A stretch of DNA of 64,000 bases from Gemmata massiliana (GCF_901538265.1 NZ_LR593886.1:9135738-9199737), one strand, 5' to 3'; shown: positions 7,673 to 17,600, counted from the first letter of the stretch. Program-made: numbers and translations. The notes: generated by a model not told the origin, from the letters alone.

Positions 7673-8140
7673 ATGTGTGTCGGCGTGGCTTTGGCGTACA
7701 GCGAACTCCCTCTCCTGCTCATGGAACAGAACGGCCTCGACGAACGAATCCACGACCGGGGCGGTGAGAAGGAAGTGCGGTTCTACTGGGCCGCGACCCC
7801 GACTCTGCTCCCGGTCTGGTGGAATGGCCGGCTGCAAATCGTTCGGTGGGGGAACAAGGACCGGACCGAGCGCAAGTTGCCCCCGACCGGGTGGACCTGG
7901 GAGGATTCCGTCGCCGGGGGTAAATGGTCCGCGCTGGCCCCCGAGCCGGTCGTCGTGCCGGCGACTTACGGGCTCGCGAACGGGGTGTGGTTCAAACTGA
8001 AGCAGGGGATGCGGGGGTTGGTCGTTCACGACCGCAAGGGCGCGCCGGTCGTGTTCCTCATTTGCCAGCCCGCCACGCGATACTACCAAGTGATGACGCG
8101 AAGTGATTGGATGCCGGTGCTGGTCGGAGAAGTGATTTGA
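7673..8140 (+). CDS. Small SRAP-like protein with Met-Cys N-terminus
   Basis: A 155-residue protein. It shares with SRAP proteins a Met-Cys start (Cys2), an RWGN motif at 58-61 comparable to RWGLIP, a VPATYG block at 95-100 comparable to VPATGFFEW, and MTRSDWMPV at 141-149 comparable to the SRAP HDRMPV motif. The NARAET motif is not visible, and the His of the SRAP triad is not obvious. It lies on the opposite strand but within 1 kb of a canonical SRAP gene and a polymerase remnant. I infer a shortened relative of SRAP; its chemistry is untested. Confidence 0.6.
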   Translation: MCVGVALAYSELPLLLMEQNGLDERIHDRGGEKEVRFYWAATPTLLPVWWNGRLQIVRWGNKDRTERKLPPTGWTWEDSVAGGKWSALAPEPVVVPATYGLANGVWFKLKQGMRGLVVHDRKGAPVVFLICQPATRYYQVMTRSDWMPVLVGEVI

Positions 8141-8537
8141 GTGCTTCGTCGCAATCTCAACTGCGATACCGATAGGCTGGATCAACCACGTTTACGGCAC
8201 ACGACACGAAAAGTGTTGACCGCTCGTGACGATCTAGAAAGCCTTACCGAGTACGCGGCAGGGCAACCGAAGATCGGAATGCCCTGCCGCGTTGCGGGCA
8301 TGGGTGAGCGCCCCATACCCGCAGTCAGGCACTGTTCACCGACAGACGAACCACGGGCGTTAGGTGCTTCTAACCAAATAACGATCTGGATCTCGTGTTG
8401 GAAAACTATCTGTGCCCCTTCAACCCGCCACCTACGCCAGGTTCAGAAGATCCAGAGCCGAACTCAGAGGGCGCCGCGGACGCCTTGCACTCCCGGGGCC
8501 GCGGGATACGATGGGGCGACTTTCGGAGCCCGTTTAC
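8141..8537. other. Intergenic, no gene seen
   Basis: A 397-base gap between the SRAP-like gene and the next plus-strand gene. Frames here are short and Arg/Pro-rich. No tRNA, hairpin with T run, or repeat was found. It presumably holds the promoter of the gene at 8538. Confidence 0.35.
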
Positions 8538-9956
8538 ATGACCGAACTTACTCTGACGTTTACACGCTCGCCCCGTGCGGAACTCCTCGAAACCCGGTTC
8601 GAGCACCCGCGACTGGATCGGAAAGTGGTCGCACGGCTCGGGGCATACGATCAGTCGTTCAAGTGGACCGCGGGCGTGCAAGCGCTCAGTACGCTCTTAC
8701 TCCAGACCGCTGCTTGGCACCGACGGAGCCAACTGGTGCGGGAGGAACCGCCGTGCTTGGAGGGCCGGCGGCCAAGCGCGGCGGCTTCGCTGAACGATGC
8801 GTTGACGTCCAGGCCGCAACGGACCTGCGACATGTTTGGGGAGATCGGCGGCCGCCCGTTTCTCGGACATCTCATCAAACGGTGGAATGCCGATTTCAAC
8901 ACCAGCCCGAACGCGCCGGTACGTTTGTGGCTCGAGCCGGCCGAATTACCGCCCGCGCGCATCCGCGTGTGCATCGATAATGACCCGTTGGAAGACCCGG
9001 AAAAACTGTGGACGTTAGCGGAGGATGTCGAACGGCAATGGCGCGGGAAAGCGAAGGGCGTGGCTCAGTCCATTACAGTCCCTCCGGTTCCCGACCACCC
9101 GGCCGGGGTGCGTCTGAATGTCAGCGCGAATCGGGTTCTTATTGAACTTGTGTTGGACAGGCCGTTTGAATCGTTTGGCCCCGACGATGAGGAGGAGCTG
9201 CTCCGGGCCATTCGAGTTCTGCTAAGAACCAGTCGCGAGCTACCGGTTCGGGGTAAGCGACCGGGGAGCGTGATTCTTACTCTGGAGCTATCGCGAGAAG
9301 AAGCTCGGGAATTGGCCGCTGCGGTGGCCCGCGGGGCGCTTGCTAACTTCGGCGCGACTGCCGTGCGCCCCGTCAGTAGTCTTCAGCAGGAACCGCGGAC
9401 TGAAAAAAACGAATCACCCACAGGCGGCCCTCGACCGGATCCAACAGGGTCGCGCCACGTTCCCGTTGGGGCAAGAGGTTGGCGGTCGTGGCTCGTGGCC
9501 CCACGCCGAATGGCTTTAACGGGGGCACTGTTCGGGGCCGCAGGGGGCTTCTGGCTCGCGGCACCCGCAAAGTTACCCGGCACACCTCACGCCCCCACGA
9601 AAGAGCAAGCCGAGAAGCGAGAGCGTAAGTTCGTCATCGAACCCTCCTGCGCTGTTGAAGAACCGGCCACGCCAAACTCCCAGAGCATGCGCCCGGATGC
9701 ATCGCGCGCAAGACTACGGCAGTATTTAGCCTCGCTGGGCCAAATTAACGAAGGCGACGACACCGTGGACAGTCCTGGTTACGCGTTGAACTTGGTGCGC
9801 GTACCCGTTAGTATCCTCCCCGATCACACTTCAGGCCCCTCGATCGTTCCGGCGGTGCGGCCGGTCCGCGCTGAAGACGATTTTTTGCCCCCGCCATTTA
9901 GAAGGCAAAAGAAACAGCTCAGCGCGGCTCGACCACTGGAGGATCACCGACGTTGA
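8538..9956 (+). CDS. Hypothetical membrane-anchored protein with effector-like N-terminal module
   Basis: A 472-residue protein. Residues about 20-110 read ARLGAYDQSFKWTAGVQAL..., and about 125-180 hold RIRVCIDNDPLEDPEKLW. Residues about 210-270 contain RPFESFGPDDEEELLRAIRV and RPGSVILTLELSREEARELA, a beta-alpha unit I associate with effector-associated modules of bacterial signalling/conflict proteins (from memory, unsure). A transmembrane helix MALTGALFGAAGGFWLAA follows at about 335, then a long low-complexity tail. The ATG at 8538 is preferred over an upstream one at 8412 because the preceding stretch is noise-like. Confidence 0.55.
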   Translation: MTELTLTFTRSPRAELLETRFEHPRLDRKVVARLGAYDQSFKWTAGVQALSTLLLQTAAWHRRSQLVREEPPCLEGRRPSAAASLNDALTSRPQRTCDMFGEIGGRPFLGHLIKRWNADFNTSPNAPVRLWLEPAELPPARIRVCIDNDPLEDPEKLWTLAEDVERQWRGKAKGVAQSITVPPVPDHPAGVRLNVSANRVLIELVLDRPFESFGPDDEEELLRAIRVLLRTSRELPVRGKRPGSVILTLELSREEARELAAAVARGALANFGATAVRPVSSLQQEPRTEKNESPTGGPRPDPTGSRHVPVGARGWRSWLVAPRRMALTGALFGAAGGFWLAAPAKLPGTPHAPTKEQAEKRERKFVIEPSCAVEEPATPNSQSMRPDASRARLRQYLASLGQINEGDDTVDSPGYALNLVRVPVSILPDHTSGPSIVPAVRPVRAEDDFLPPPFRRQKKQLSAARPLEDHRR

Positions 9957-10164
9957 AGTAAGTGGGCCACAAGAAACGGACCCCAAAGTCACGTAATTTC
10001 ACTTCCGCACTTTTCTGCCCCGGTTACCCACGAGGGCCTCACGCTGGACGAAGTTACCCTTGGGATCATGGCTCGAACGAGTACCACATCCGGGTTCCTC
10101 GGAGCCGGTTCAACCGGCTCTGAATGGGCATGGCGAGCGAGAGCGGAACCCCAAAAGTGATTTC
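9957..10164. other. Intergenic with a possible 30-codon frame
   Basis: Only a short plus-strand frame from ATG 10069 (30 codons, starting MARTSTTSGFLGAGS) ends directly before the hairpin at 10165. It has no convincing ribosome-binding site, and I do not call it a gene. Confidence 0.25.
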
Positions 10165-10196
10165 CGAACGTTCCGGGTACGTGCCCGGAACGTTCG
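10165..10196 (+). terminator. Rho-independent terminator
   Basis: A perfect 13-bp stem, CGAACGTTCCGGG at 10165-10177 and its complement at 10184-10196, with a six-base loop, followed by TTTCTAC. It would stop plus-strand transcription coming from 8538-9956 or from a small RNA in the gap. Confidence 0.65.
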
Positions 10197-10301
10197 TTTC
10201 TACTTCGGCCAATATCGTGCGCGACGGCGGGCAGAGGAGTTGGTGATTGAGCCCGGGAAGGGCGCGAAAGAGTGTCAGAACGGCAAGAAGAAGTGACGAA
10301 A

Positions 10302-10331
10302 GCGGGTGGACGAGGATCTTCGTCCACCCGC
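10302..10331. terminator. Rho-independent terminator, probably bidirectional
   Basis: A perfect 12-bp stem, GCGGGTGGACGA at 10302-10313 and its complement at 10320-10331, loop GGATCT, followed on the plus strand by GCTTGTTTTG. It lies 30 bases beyond the stop of the leftward DUF1328 gene and could also serve it. Confidence 0.65.
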
Positions 10332-10361
10332 GCTTGTTTTGACAAATTCCTGTCTTGGATG

Positions 10362-10532
10362 CTACTCAATACTTGGCCCGCGCCGTCCGGCGACGAGCGA
10401 AACCACGGCCAGAATCAGGAACAGGAACAACAGTACCTGTCCGATCCACGCGGCATCACCCGCGATCCCACCGAACCCGAGGAACGCCGAGATCAGCGCC
10501 ACGATGAAGAACAGAATGGCCCAACGGAACAT
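10362..10532 (-). CDS. UPF0391/DUF1328 membrane protein
   Basis: A 56-residue protein almost entirely hydrophobic: MFRWAILFFIVALISAFLGF, then GIAGDAAWIGQVLLFLFLIL. This is the DUF1328 (UPF0391) pattern of two closely spaced transmembrane helices, a small inner-membrane family often induced by envelope or osmotic stress in other bacteria. The start at 10532 begins the family sequence; a longer frame adds unrelated residues. Confidence 0.85.
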   Translation of the reverse strand: MFRWAILFFIVALISAFLGFGGIAGDAAWIGQVLLFLFLILAVVSLVAGRRGPSIE

Positions 10533-10731
10533 GGTCGCCTCCCCTGCCGTAGAGTGCATCACAGAACCGACGAGGTGAAAAAGCACATTCTGGGCCAACG
10601 ACGCGAAACCGCACGGCGCGCGGCTTGCTTATTCTGTTCACGGCGGGGTGACCGCAGCGGGTTGAATGGGCGACGGCCCGCCGCGCGTCACCCCGCTTTT
10701 TCGTTTACAGGGCCGTCGGAGGGCGTCGGTT

Positions 10732-10926
10732 ATGTCTACCGAAGATCCGCGCGCGTTCGCCGTCGAAACGAATCCGAACGAACAGAATCCCGGGCTCCCG
10801 CGGCTCGTTCTGGAGATCCGGGCACGGCTCGGTGGGAACGTGACTCCCGAACAGGTCGGGGCCGAGATCCGGGCCAGCGGGTTGCCCGAAGTGTCCGACG
10901 AGGATGTGCGCCAAGTTTGGGGATGA
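10732..10926 (+). CDS. Hypothetical small acidic protein
   Basis: A 64-residue protein beginning MSTEDPRAFAVETNPNEQ, then a helical region LPRLVLEIRARLGGN and VSDEDVRQVWG. A GGAGG sequence lies eight bases upstream of the ATG at 10732, better placed than for the upstream alternative. The family is not recognised. Confidence 0.5.
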   Translation: MSTEDPRAFAVETNPNEQNPGLPRLVLEIRARLGGNVTPEQVGAEIRASGLPEVSDEDVRQVWG

Positions 10927-11067
10927 GGGGCACCTGCCCGTTCAGTGACACCCGGTGTTTCGCTTCCGGGCGGGCTGTTGCTCAAGTCGATCTAACACGG
11001 AATGGGGAATCGTTTCCGGCACAGCGCCGGGAGACGTTCGGAGCGGATGATCCGGGCGCCCTACCCA

Positions 11068-11268
11068 CTATAGGCTTTTCATTTCCAAAACGGTCGCGGC
11101 GTCGTAAGGGAACCCGTCCTCGGGTACGTCATCGAGGCTCTCGGCATTGCACTCCACGCACGCGGGGACATACCCGAATATGGAGTTTGGGTCGGGCCAC
11201 CAGATGCGCTCGCTGAAACACTGCGGGCACGGGGACGGGTTCACTGGGGGCTTGGGCGGACGCGGCAT
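11068..11268 (-). CDS. Small zinc-ribbon protein
   Basis: A 66-residue protein with a proline-rich N-terminus (MPRPPKPPVNPSP) and two Cys pairs, CPQC and CVEC, spaced 24 residues apart with ERIWWPDPNSIFGYVPA between them, consistent with a zinc ribbon. The ATG at 11268 starts the sensible part of a longer noisy frame. Function is unknown. Confidence 0.5.
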   Translation of the reverse strand: MPRPPKPPVNPSPCPQCFSERIWWPDPNSIFGYVPACVECNAESLDDVPEDGFPYDAATVLEMKSL

Positions 11269-11343
11269 CACGGCACTCGGGCGGTGGAGGGATGAAACCG
11301 GCTCAGCAGCATAGTTGCGTTCGCTGATCGTTGGTGGACACCC

Positions 11344-11777
11344 ATGTCTAAGCGGCGAGATTTCCAACGGGCAGCGCCCGTTCCCGGTCCGTATTGCCGT
11401 GTGCGATACCGGGGATCGAGGACGGACGACCTCACGAAGGCCGTGAACGGGCTTGCGGATCGAATGAGGGCAAAGGGCGCGGTCGTGGACGTGGCCACTC
11501 GGCCCAGACCGCCCCCGATTGGAGCTTTTCGTGAACGTGGACCGAGCCAAGATAAAGGCGTTCGGGGTTCCTCTACGTGTACTGGCGCCACACGGCGGCC
11601 TACCTTGATCCGCACATCCGATCTGGTAGTTCGTCCTTCTGGGCCATCGGTGACGTCGAAGTGGGATTGCACGGACCGAAGCAAGATCTGGAAACCGGCG
11701 AGTGGGACCGCCGTTACGCCGAATTGCTTACCCGTGATGAATACGACGCCGGGTACCGGCTCGTCGTCGCAGATTGA
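11344..11777 (+). pseudogene. Hypothetical gene, probably frameshifted
   Basis: From ATG 11344 the frame reads MSKRRDFQRAAPVPGPYC and DDLTKAVNGLADRMRAKGAV. At about 11565, in a GGGG run, it becomes Ser/Thr/Arg-rich, while another frame becomes protein-like: FLYVYWRHTAAYLDPHI, FWAIGDVEVGLHGPK and YAELLTRDEYDAGYRLVVAD to 11777. Joined, they give about 145 residues. No family recognised. The two parts could also be separate small genes. Confidence 0.35.
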
Positions 11778-11949
11778 TCCGTAACCGACCACGTTCCGCC
11801 CACGGCCGAAGCCCGAGGTATCACCTGGTCCTTGCGGATCTCGACCCCTGGGCTTTAGTTCGAGAATCCCCCCTGTTACCTATAAGCTTCCTCCTGTGGC
11901 CGGTATAAGTAAGCCGATTCTTCGTCGCAAGAATTTTAAGGGCCATTTT

Positions 11950-12333
11950 ATGTCAGATCGACCGTCACCAGAGATCACCCTGCTGCGCACAGCCTACACA
12001 GCCTTTAACGCGAGAGACATCAACGCCGCTCTCGCCACGATGAGCCCGAACGTCACGTGGCCGAAGGCGTTCAAGGGCGGTTTCGCCCGAGGGCACGAAG
12101 AGGTCCGCGCCTATTGGACCGAGCAGTGGTCCGAGATCGACCCGCACGTCGAACCGGTTTCGTTTCACCCCGAGGGCGCGGGGCGCATTCTGGTTCACGC
12201 GCATCAGGTCGTGCGCGACCGGGCCGGGGCCGTTCTTGCCGACGGTCGCACCGGCCACCGCTTCACCATCGAAAGCGGGCTGATCCGAATGATGGAGGTG
12301 TGCCCGCTCCCGCCGCCCGATCAAGGTGCCTAG
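11950..12333 (+). CDS. SnoaL-like/NTF2-fold protein
   Basis: A 127-residue protein of the SnoaL-like type: N-terminal helix LLRTAYTAFNARDINAALAT, then SPNVTWPKAF, RGHEEVRAYWTEQW and strands ILVHAHQVV and GHRFTIESGLI. The NTF2-like cone fold holds a hydrophobic pocket, and the family includes isomerases and many stress proteins of unknown substrate. The start at 11950 is where the family begins. Confidence 0.8.
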   Translation: MSDRPSPEITLLRTAYTAFNARDINAALATMSPNVTWPKAFKGGFARGHEEVRAYWTEQWSEIDPHVEPVSFHPEGAGRILVHAHQVVRDRAGAVLADGRTGHRFTIESGLIRMMEVCPLPPPDQGA

Positions 12334-12533
12334 GCGAAGTCTGTTACGTAGGCACCCGGGCCTCGCAAGTACCACGCCTGCTCCCGTCGCGTGCCGTGAT
12401 CCGTGGCGCGGATCACCGCCGGTGTAGCTGCGATCCTCGTGTACCTTGCCGCCCGTTTGCCCTCCGGCAACACGACTTGCGAGGCCCTTAACAGACGGGC
12501 GTGGACGCGCCCATTGTTTCCCGGATCCCACCA

Positions 12534-13034
12534 ATGCCCGCTCCGCCGCCCACCATCCGCCTCCGCCCCGTGTTCATCGTAATGGCCCTCGGTTGCTCCG
12601 CGCTGTTCCTCCTTGGACCGCTGGCTGCCGCCGTGGTGGTCGTCATTTTCGCTCCGGTGGACGTGAGCACGTACCTCGCACCGGGGATGGTCGGGTTCGC
12701 AATCATCATGGCGTGGGTGATGTCGTCGAGCGTTCAGTGGGTGGAACTGGACGACGGCGTACTCCGTGCTCGCAAGTTCCTGACGCGGAAGATCGTGGTG
12801 CATCGGGTTCGCGACATCGTTGCGGTCAAACCGTTGAACTCGAACCTGATGGGACCGATGGAGAATGCTTTAGCGGACCTGATGATGGGAACCTCGAACC
12901 GGGGGTACGAGCTGCGGTTCCGAGACGGGTCGAAGCTCGGGCTGGTCCGTGGGGACATGGCGGGACTGGATGAGTTCTTGAAGGTACTGGCGGTCGAGAT
13001 CGCGGAGCGGTGCGGGCCGTTGGAAGCGTCGTAA
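12534..13034 (+). CDS. Membrane protein with PH-like C-terminal domain
   Basis: A 166-residue protein with two transmembrane helices (FIVMALGCSALFLLGPLAAA and MVGFAIIMAWVMSSS) followed by a beta-rich cytoplasmic domain, VQWVELDDGVLRARKFLTRK, then VVHRVRDIVAVKPL and YELRFRDGSKLGLVRGD. This resembles bacterial PH-like membrane proteins. A GTG at 12501 gives a start 11 codons longer; neither has a strong ribosome-binding site. Confidence 0.6.
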   Translation: MPAPPPTIRLRPVFIVMALGCSALFLLGPLAAAVVVVIFAPVDVSTYLAPGMVGFAIIMAWVMSSSVQWVELDDGVLRARKFLTRKIVVHRVRDIVAVKPLNSNLMGPMENALADLMMGTSNRGYELRFRDGSKLGLVRGDMAGLDEFLKVLAVEIAERCGPLEAS

Positions 13035-13082
13035 ATACGAAACGAGGAGGTTCGAGCGATTCCCTTACTCCGGAGGTGTTGT

Positions 13083-13196
13083 ATGCCGGTGCCACTGGCC
13101 TTCGCCGAGAGCAATCGCGCCCAGACCGAGCGCCTGTGCAAGTTGGTCGCCCGCCTCGATGCTTCCATGCTCGCCGTCCACCTGCCCAACGGGTGA
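13083..13196 (+). pseudogene. Truncated N-terminus, DinB-like
   Basis: Only 37 codons (MPVPLAFAESNRAQTERLCK, LVARLDASMLAVHLPNG) but with an excellent GGAGGTG ribosome-binding site five bases upstream. The amphipathic helix followed by LPNG, where DinB-type four-helix proteins read NGWT, suggests the first helix of a DinB-family protein ended by a premature stop. No continuation is visible downstream. Confidence 0.3.
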
Positions 13197-13401
13197 CCGC
13201 ATCGGAGCGGCGCCGCGCAAGAGTCCGGTCCGCAGGCTCGCCCGAGTGCCTGCATTGCTGGTACCATCGCAGCCGAAGGGCACACGGCCGACCGAAATGG
13301 TTGGCCCGCGCGAGTCCGTCACCAATGGTGAGCAACTTCGTCAAACCGAGTAAGCAAAAAGCAACGTCATTACGCGGTCGCGTGTAACACCAGTTGACGG
13401 G

Positions 13402-13707
13402 TCAGAACCGCATTCGGAAGTTGACCCCGAGAAACACCCCCGGATCAACTTTTACTCGGTCGTGCAGGCTCGCTCCCTGGTTCCGCCCTTCTCCGTACTC
13501 TCGACCAAATGAGCACCCCGCGTTCAGGTCGAGGGTCGCGTTCCGGCACACGTCCCACCGGACGCCGGTGAGCAATCGCTGTTCAAACGAGAAGAATCGA
13601 TCATCTTTGTCCAGTCGATACGCCAAGAAGTACGATTCGGTTGTGTTCTCGTACCCGGCAGAGAAGTACACCCGTTCGGTCGCTCGGTAAGTGACCCGGG
13701 CGTTCAC
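13402..13707 (-). pseudogene. C-terminal fragment of an outer-membrane beta-barrel protein
   Basis: A 101-codon frame of alternating polar/hydrophobic strands (ATERVYFSAGYENTTESYFL, then RWDVCRNATLDLNAGCSFG) ending in GVFLGVNFRMRF. A C-terminal aromatic residue and short tight turns are typical of outer-membrane barrels. The N-terminal half and signal peptide are missing upstream. Confidence 0.5.
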
Positions 13708-14065
13708 GTTGGTCAGCGGGGTGTGCCCCGCTCGTCGGGCTCAACGAAGCAGCCGACTGGAGGGCGGCGGTAAAGAACCGCAAAACGTCGTCACCGTTGT
13801 CATCGTCGTCACTCGGCACAGATTATCCGTGTATTTGCCGGAACGGGGGGTGACGACACCTGGTCGGGGAGCAGGGGTGCGTTGTCACGGTCGTCACTAA
13901 GCAGGAAACAATTACCGGGCGATTCCTCGCGCATGACGACAATGACAACCGTGACGACGCTTCAGCGGACGAATCCTCATAGCGGTAGCATTTCTCACCA
14001 TCGGAGTCGCGGCTATCACAATAGTGCTAATACAGTAGTCCCCCTCCCGCCTGAACGAATTCACG
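13708..14065. other. Intergenic region upstream of the ArsR gene
   Basis: A 358-base stretch without a supportable gene. Apart from the inverted repeat listed separately it holds AATACAGTAGTCC and an AT-richer patch at about 14010-14040 that may contain the ArsR promoter. Confidence 0.35.
13787..13958. repeat. Imperfect inverted repeat of three 9-mers per arm
   Basis: The left arm 13787-13812 reads as units close to CGTCGTCAC, CGTTGTCAT and CGTCGTCAC; the right arm 13933-13958 is its reverse complement with three mismatches in 26. The arms are 120 bases apart. Extra single copies of TGACGAC lie between them (13851, 13890). The layout resembles the arrays at 28112 and 57092. It lies upstream of the ArsR gene. 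Confidence 0.6.
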
Positions 14066-14398
14066 ATGGTAGCAATGGCGAAGAAATCCTCTCCCAAAGC
14101 CAAAACCCAAACCAGCCCTCAAGCCGACTGGTTCGGAGCGTGCGCCGACCCGACCCGCCTGGCCCTGATCCGCGCACTGGCGGCCGGTGAGAAGACGGTG
14201 ACCCAGCTCGCGGCGGAGATCAGCACCGAGATCGTGAACGTGTCCCATCACCTCAAGATCATGAAGGACGCGGAACTGGTGACCTTCGTAAAAGAGGGCC
14301 GGTTCATGATCTACTCGTTGGTGAACGCGGCCGTGGCGAAAGGGATGCTCGAGCTGACGCACACGTCCAGGGCGAAGCTATCCCTGCCACTGGAATGA
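14066..14398 (+). CDS. ArsR-family winged-helix regulator
   Basis: A 110-residue protein. After a basic N-terminus it has the ArsR-type winged helix: FGACADPTRLALIRALAAGE, then TVTQLAAEISTEIVNVSHHL (recognition helix) and LVTFVKEGRFMIYSLVNA (wing). No metal-binding Cys pair of the ELCVCDL type is visible, so it may sense something other than arsenite or use residues elsewhere. ArsR proteins normally repress divergent or downstream genes. The repeats upstream are possible operators. Confidence 0.85.
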   Translation: MVAMAKKSSPKAKTQTSPQADWFGACADPTRLALIRALAAGEKTVTQLAAEISTEIVNVSHHLKIMKDAELVTFVKEGRFMIYSLVNAAVAKGMLELTHTSRAKLSLPLE

Positions 14399-14630
14399 GA
14401 CACTGGGACGAGCGACGATCCGAATGGCTTTGTCACTCCGGATACGGGCATAAATCCCGGATACAACGGCCGCACGAGACCGCGAACCTACTCATCTCTG
14501 CCTGTTTAAATCCGCGAAACGAATCATGCACTCCGGGTTGATCAAAAGCCCGGTTCGTTGATGGGGCATACCGGCCCGGATATCCTTCTTCCGGACGGAC
14601 TCGCCGGCGATATTCCAGTGGAACCCTCAA

Positions 14631-17600
14631 ATGATCGAGCGGGAGATCTTCCTTTCGGCGTCCGAACGGCCTGATCCCGCGGCCCGGGCCGCGTACCTCG
14701 ACGAGGCGTGCGCGGGCGACACGGAACTCCGTGCGCGCGTCGAGGCCCTGCTCCGCGCGCCGGACGAGTCCGGGAGCGCCGTCGACACCGACCGCACCCT
14801 TCTTCCTCCGTCGAACCCGTCCGCAACGGTCGTGTCTCCGGCCGGCGCCCTCTCGCGACAAGTGCCCGCGGCGCCGGTCGAGGACACGTTAGTTTCCTCG
14901 GCCCCCGCACCGGCGCCCCAAAAGGGCGAGCGCATCGGGACCGTCGTCGCCGACCGGTACGCGCTCGTCGAGGTCATCGGCACGGGCGGGATGGGGACCG
15001 TGTACCTCGCCGACCAGACCGAGCCCGTTAAGCGGCAAGTCGCGCTCAAGCTCATCAAGGTCGGAGCGGACTCGAAGGACGTGCTGGCCCGGTTCGACGC
15101 CGAGCGCCAGGCGCTGGCTCTGATGGACCACCCGAACATCGCCCGCGTGTACGACGGCGGGACCACGAGCGCGGGGCAACCGTTCTTCGTCATGGAGCTG
15201 GTGCGCGGGGTACCGGTCACCGCGTACTGCGACCGGCACCGGCTCCCGGTGGGCGCGCGCCTCGAGCTGTTCGTCTCGGTGTGCCGGGCCGTACAGCACG
15301 CGCACCAGAAGGGGATCATCCACCGCGACCTGAAACCGGGCAACATCCTCGTCACCGAGGTCGACGGGCGCCCGACCCCGAAGGTCATCGACTTCGGCGT
15401 GGCCAAGGCGACCGAGCTGAAGCTGACGGACCAGAGCATCCAGGATTTCGGGGCCGTCGTGGGCACGCCCGCGTACATGTCCCCCGAACAGGCCGACCCG
15501 CTCGCGGTCGACGTCGACACGCGGACCGACGTGTACGCGCTCGGGGTGGTGCTCTACGAGCTGCTGATCGGGCTGCTCCCGATCGACGCCCAGCAGCTCA
15601 AGCGGGCGACGATCCTGGAGGCGCTGCGAATGGTTCGGGAGGTCGAACCGCCGCGCCCGAGCACGAAGCTGAGCACGGCCGACGCCCGCCCGCTCATCGC
15701 TGCCAACCGCAGCACCGGGCCGGCCGAACTGGTGCAGGCGCTGCGCGGGGAACTCGATTGGGTGGTGATGCGGGCAATCGAGAAGGACCGGGACCGGCGC
15801 TACGACAGCGTCGGCGGGCTGGCGCGCGACGTTCAGAGGTACCTCGCCGACGAACCGGTCGAGGCGCGCCCGCCGACCCGGTGGTACAAGGCGCGGAAGT
15901 TCGCGCGCCGAAACCGCGGCCCCGTCGCCGCGGGCGTGCTGGTTTTTCTCGCGCTCGTGTGCGGCATCGTCGGCACCTCCTGGGGGCTGCGGCGCGCGCT
16001 GGGGGCCGAGGGCCTGGCCCGGGAGCGGCTCGCGCAGGCCGAACAAGCGCGGGAAGACGCCGAACGGTCACAGAAGGAAACCGAACGGGCGCTCGCCGAT
16101 TCAAAACGCGCGCAAGCGAAGGCGGAAACGGCCCAGAAACAGGCCACCGCTACTTCCGACTACCTCGTGAATGCGTTCCGCAAACCGGACCCGGCCGAGG
16201 ACGGGCGCCAGCTCAAGGTCGTCGACCTCCTCGAGCGGGCCGCGGCGCAACTCGACGGGGACAAAGACATGAGCGCCCTCGCGCGCGCGCGGCTCCGGGA
16301 CGCGCTGGGCCAAACGTTCTTCGGACTCGGGTTACCGGACCGCGCGGCCGCGCTGCAGGAAAAGGCGCTGGCCGACTACCAGAAGGAACTCGGGCCGAGC
16401 GCCCCCGACGCGCTCGACGTGATGCACCGGCTGGCGTTCGCGCTAGGGCAATCGGACCGGGTCGACGAGGCCGTTCGGGTGAGCGAGGATCTGCTCGCGC
16501 GGCGCCGGTCCGTACTCGGGCCGGAGCACCCCGACACCCTGATGACGATGACCCAACTCGCCGGCCGATACTGGAGCGCCAACCGGCTGGGCGACGCGAT
16601 CCCGCTCGCGGAACAGGCACTGGCCGGGATGCGGAAATCGTGGTCACCGGATCACGTCGACTTCATCAATTCGATCACGAACCTGGCGATGCTGTACCAG
16701 GCCGCGGGCCGCACGGGCGACGCGGTGACGCTGCACGAAGAGGCCGTGGCCCTCATGAGGACGAACAAGGGCTTCGACCACCCCGACACGCTCCTGGCCG
16801 TGAACTTCCTGGGCCGGGCCTACGCCGAGTCCGGGAACACGGCCAAGGCCATTGACCTGCAGCGCGAAACGCTGGCCCGGATCGAGGACAAGTTCGGCCC
16901 GACCCACTACCGGACGCTCGACGTGATGAGCAAGCTGGCCCAGACCTGCTACCAGTTCGGCCGGGCGCCCGACGCGCTGCCCGTGAGCGCGGAGGCGCTA
17001 AAGCGCGCGAAAAGTGCCAAGGAGCCGAACACCGAGGCCGTGCTCACGGCCATGCAAGACCTGGCCATGACCTACAGTTACCTGAGCCGGCCCGCGGACG
17101 CGCTCGCGCTGCTCCGCGAAGTGGTGGAGCTCGCGACCACGAAACTCGGGCCGGAGCACAAAACGGCGCTCACCGCGACCCACGATCTCGGTGTGGCGCT
17201 CCGAGTCGCCGGCAAACTGGACGAAGCGATCCCGGTACTCGAACGGACCCTCGCGGCGCGGAAAAAGGTCGGCCCCGAAGACGACACCGGGGTGCAGCGG
17301 ACGACCACACAGCTCGCGTCCGCATACGATACGGCGGGGCGCGCGGCCGACGCGATCCCGCTGCTCGAGCACCTGCTGGTCGTTCAAAAAGCCAAACTCG
17401 ACCCGGACCACCGCGACCTACTGGTCACGATGGCGAATCTGGCACTCGCATACGGTTCGGTGGGGCGCACCGGGGACGCGGTGCGCCTCCACGAACAGGT
17501 CGCCACCGCGTTCCGGAAGAAATTCGGAGCGGTCGCACCGGACACACAAACGGTGACACAGTACTTGGGGACCGCGTACCTGAAGGACAACCAACTCGAT

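Noticed and set aside
13787..13958. CRISPR or MITE
   Set aside because: Units are too short and contiguous for CRISPR, and no target-site duplication was seen for a MITE.
14889..16046. Long minus-strand frame of 385 codons opposite the kinase gene
   Set aside because: Arg/Pro/His-rich antisense of a clearly coding plus-strand kinase; GC-rich DNA gives long antisense frames.
15281..16855. Long plus-strand frame of 524 codons inside the kinase gene
   Set aside because: Out-of-frame reading of the kinase, Arg-rich, with no motif.
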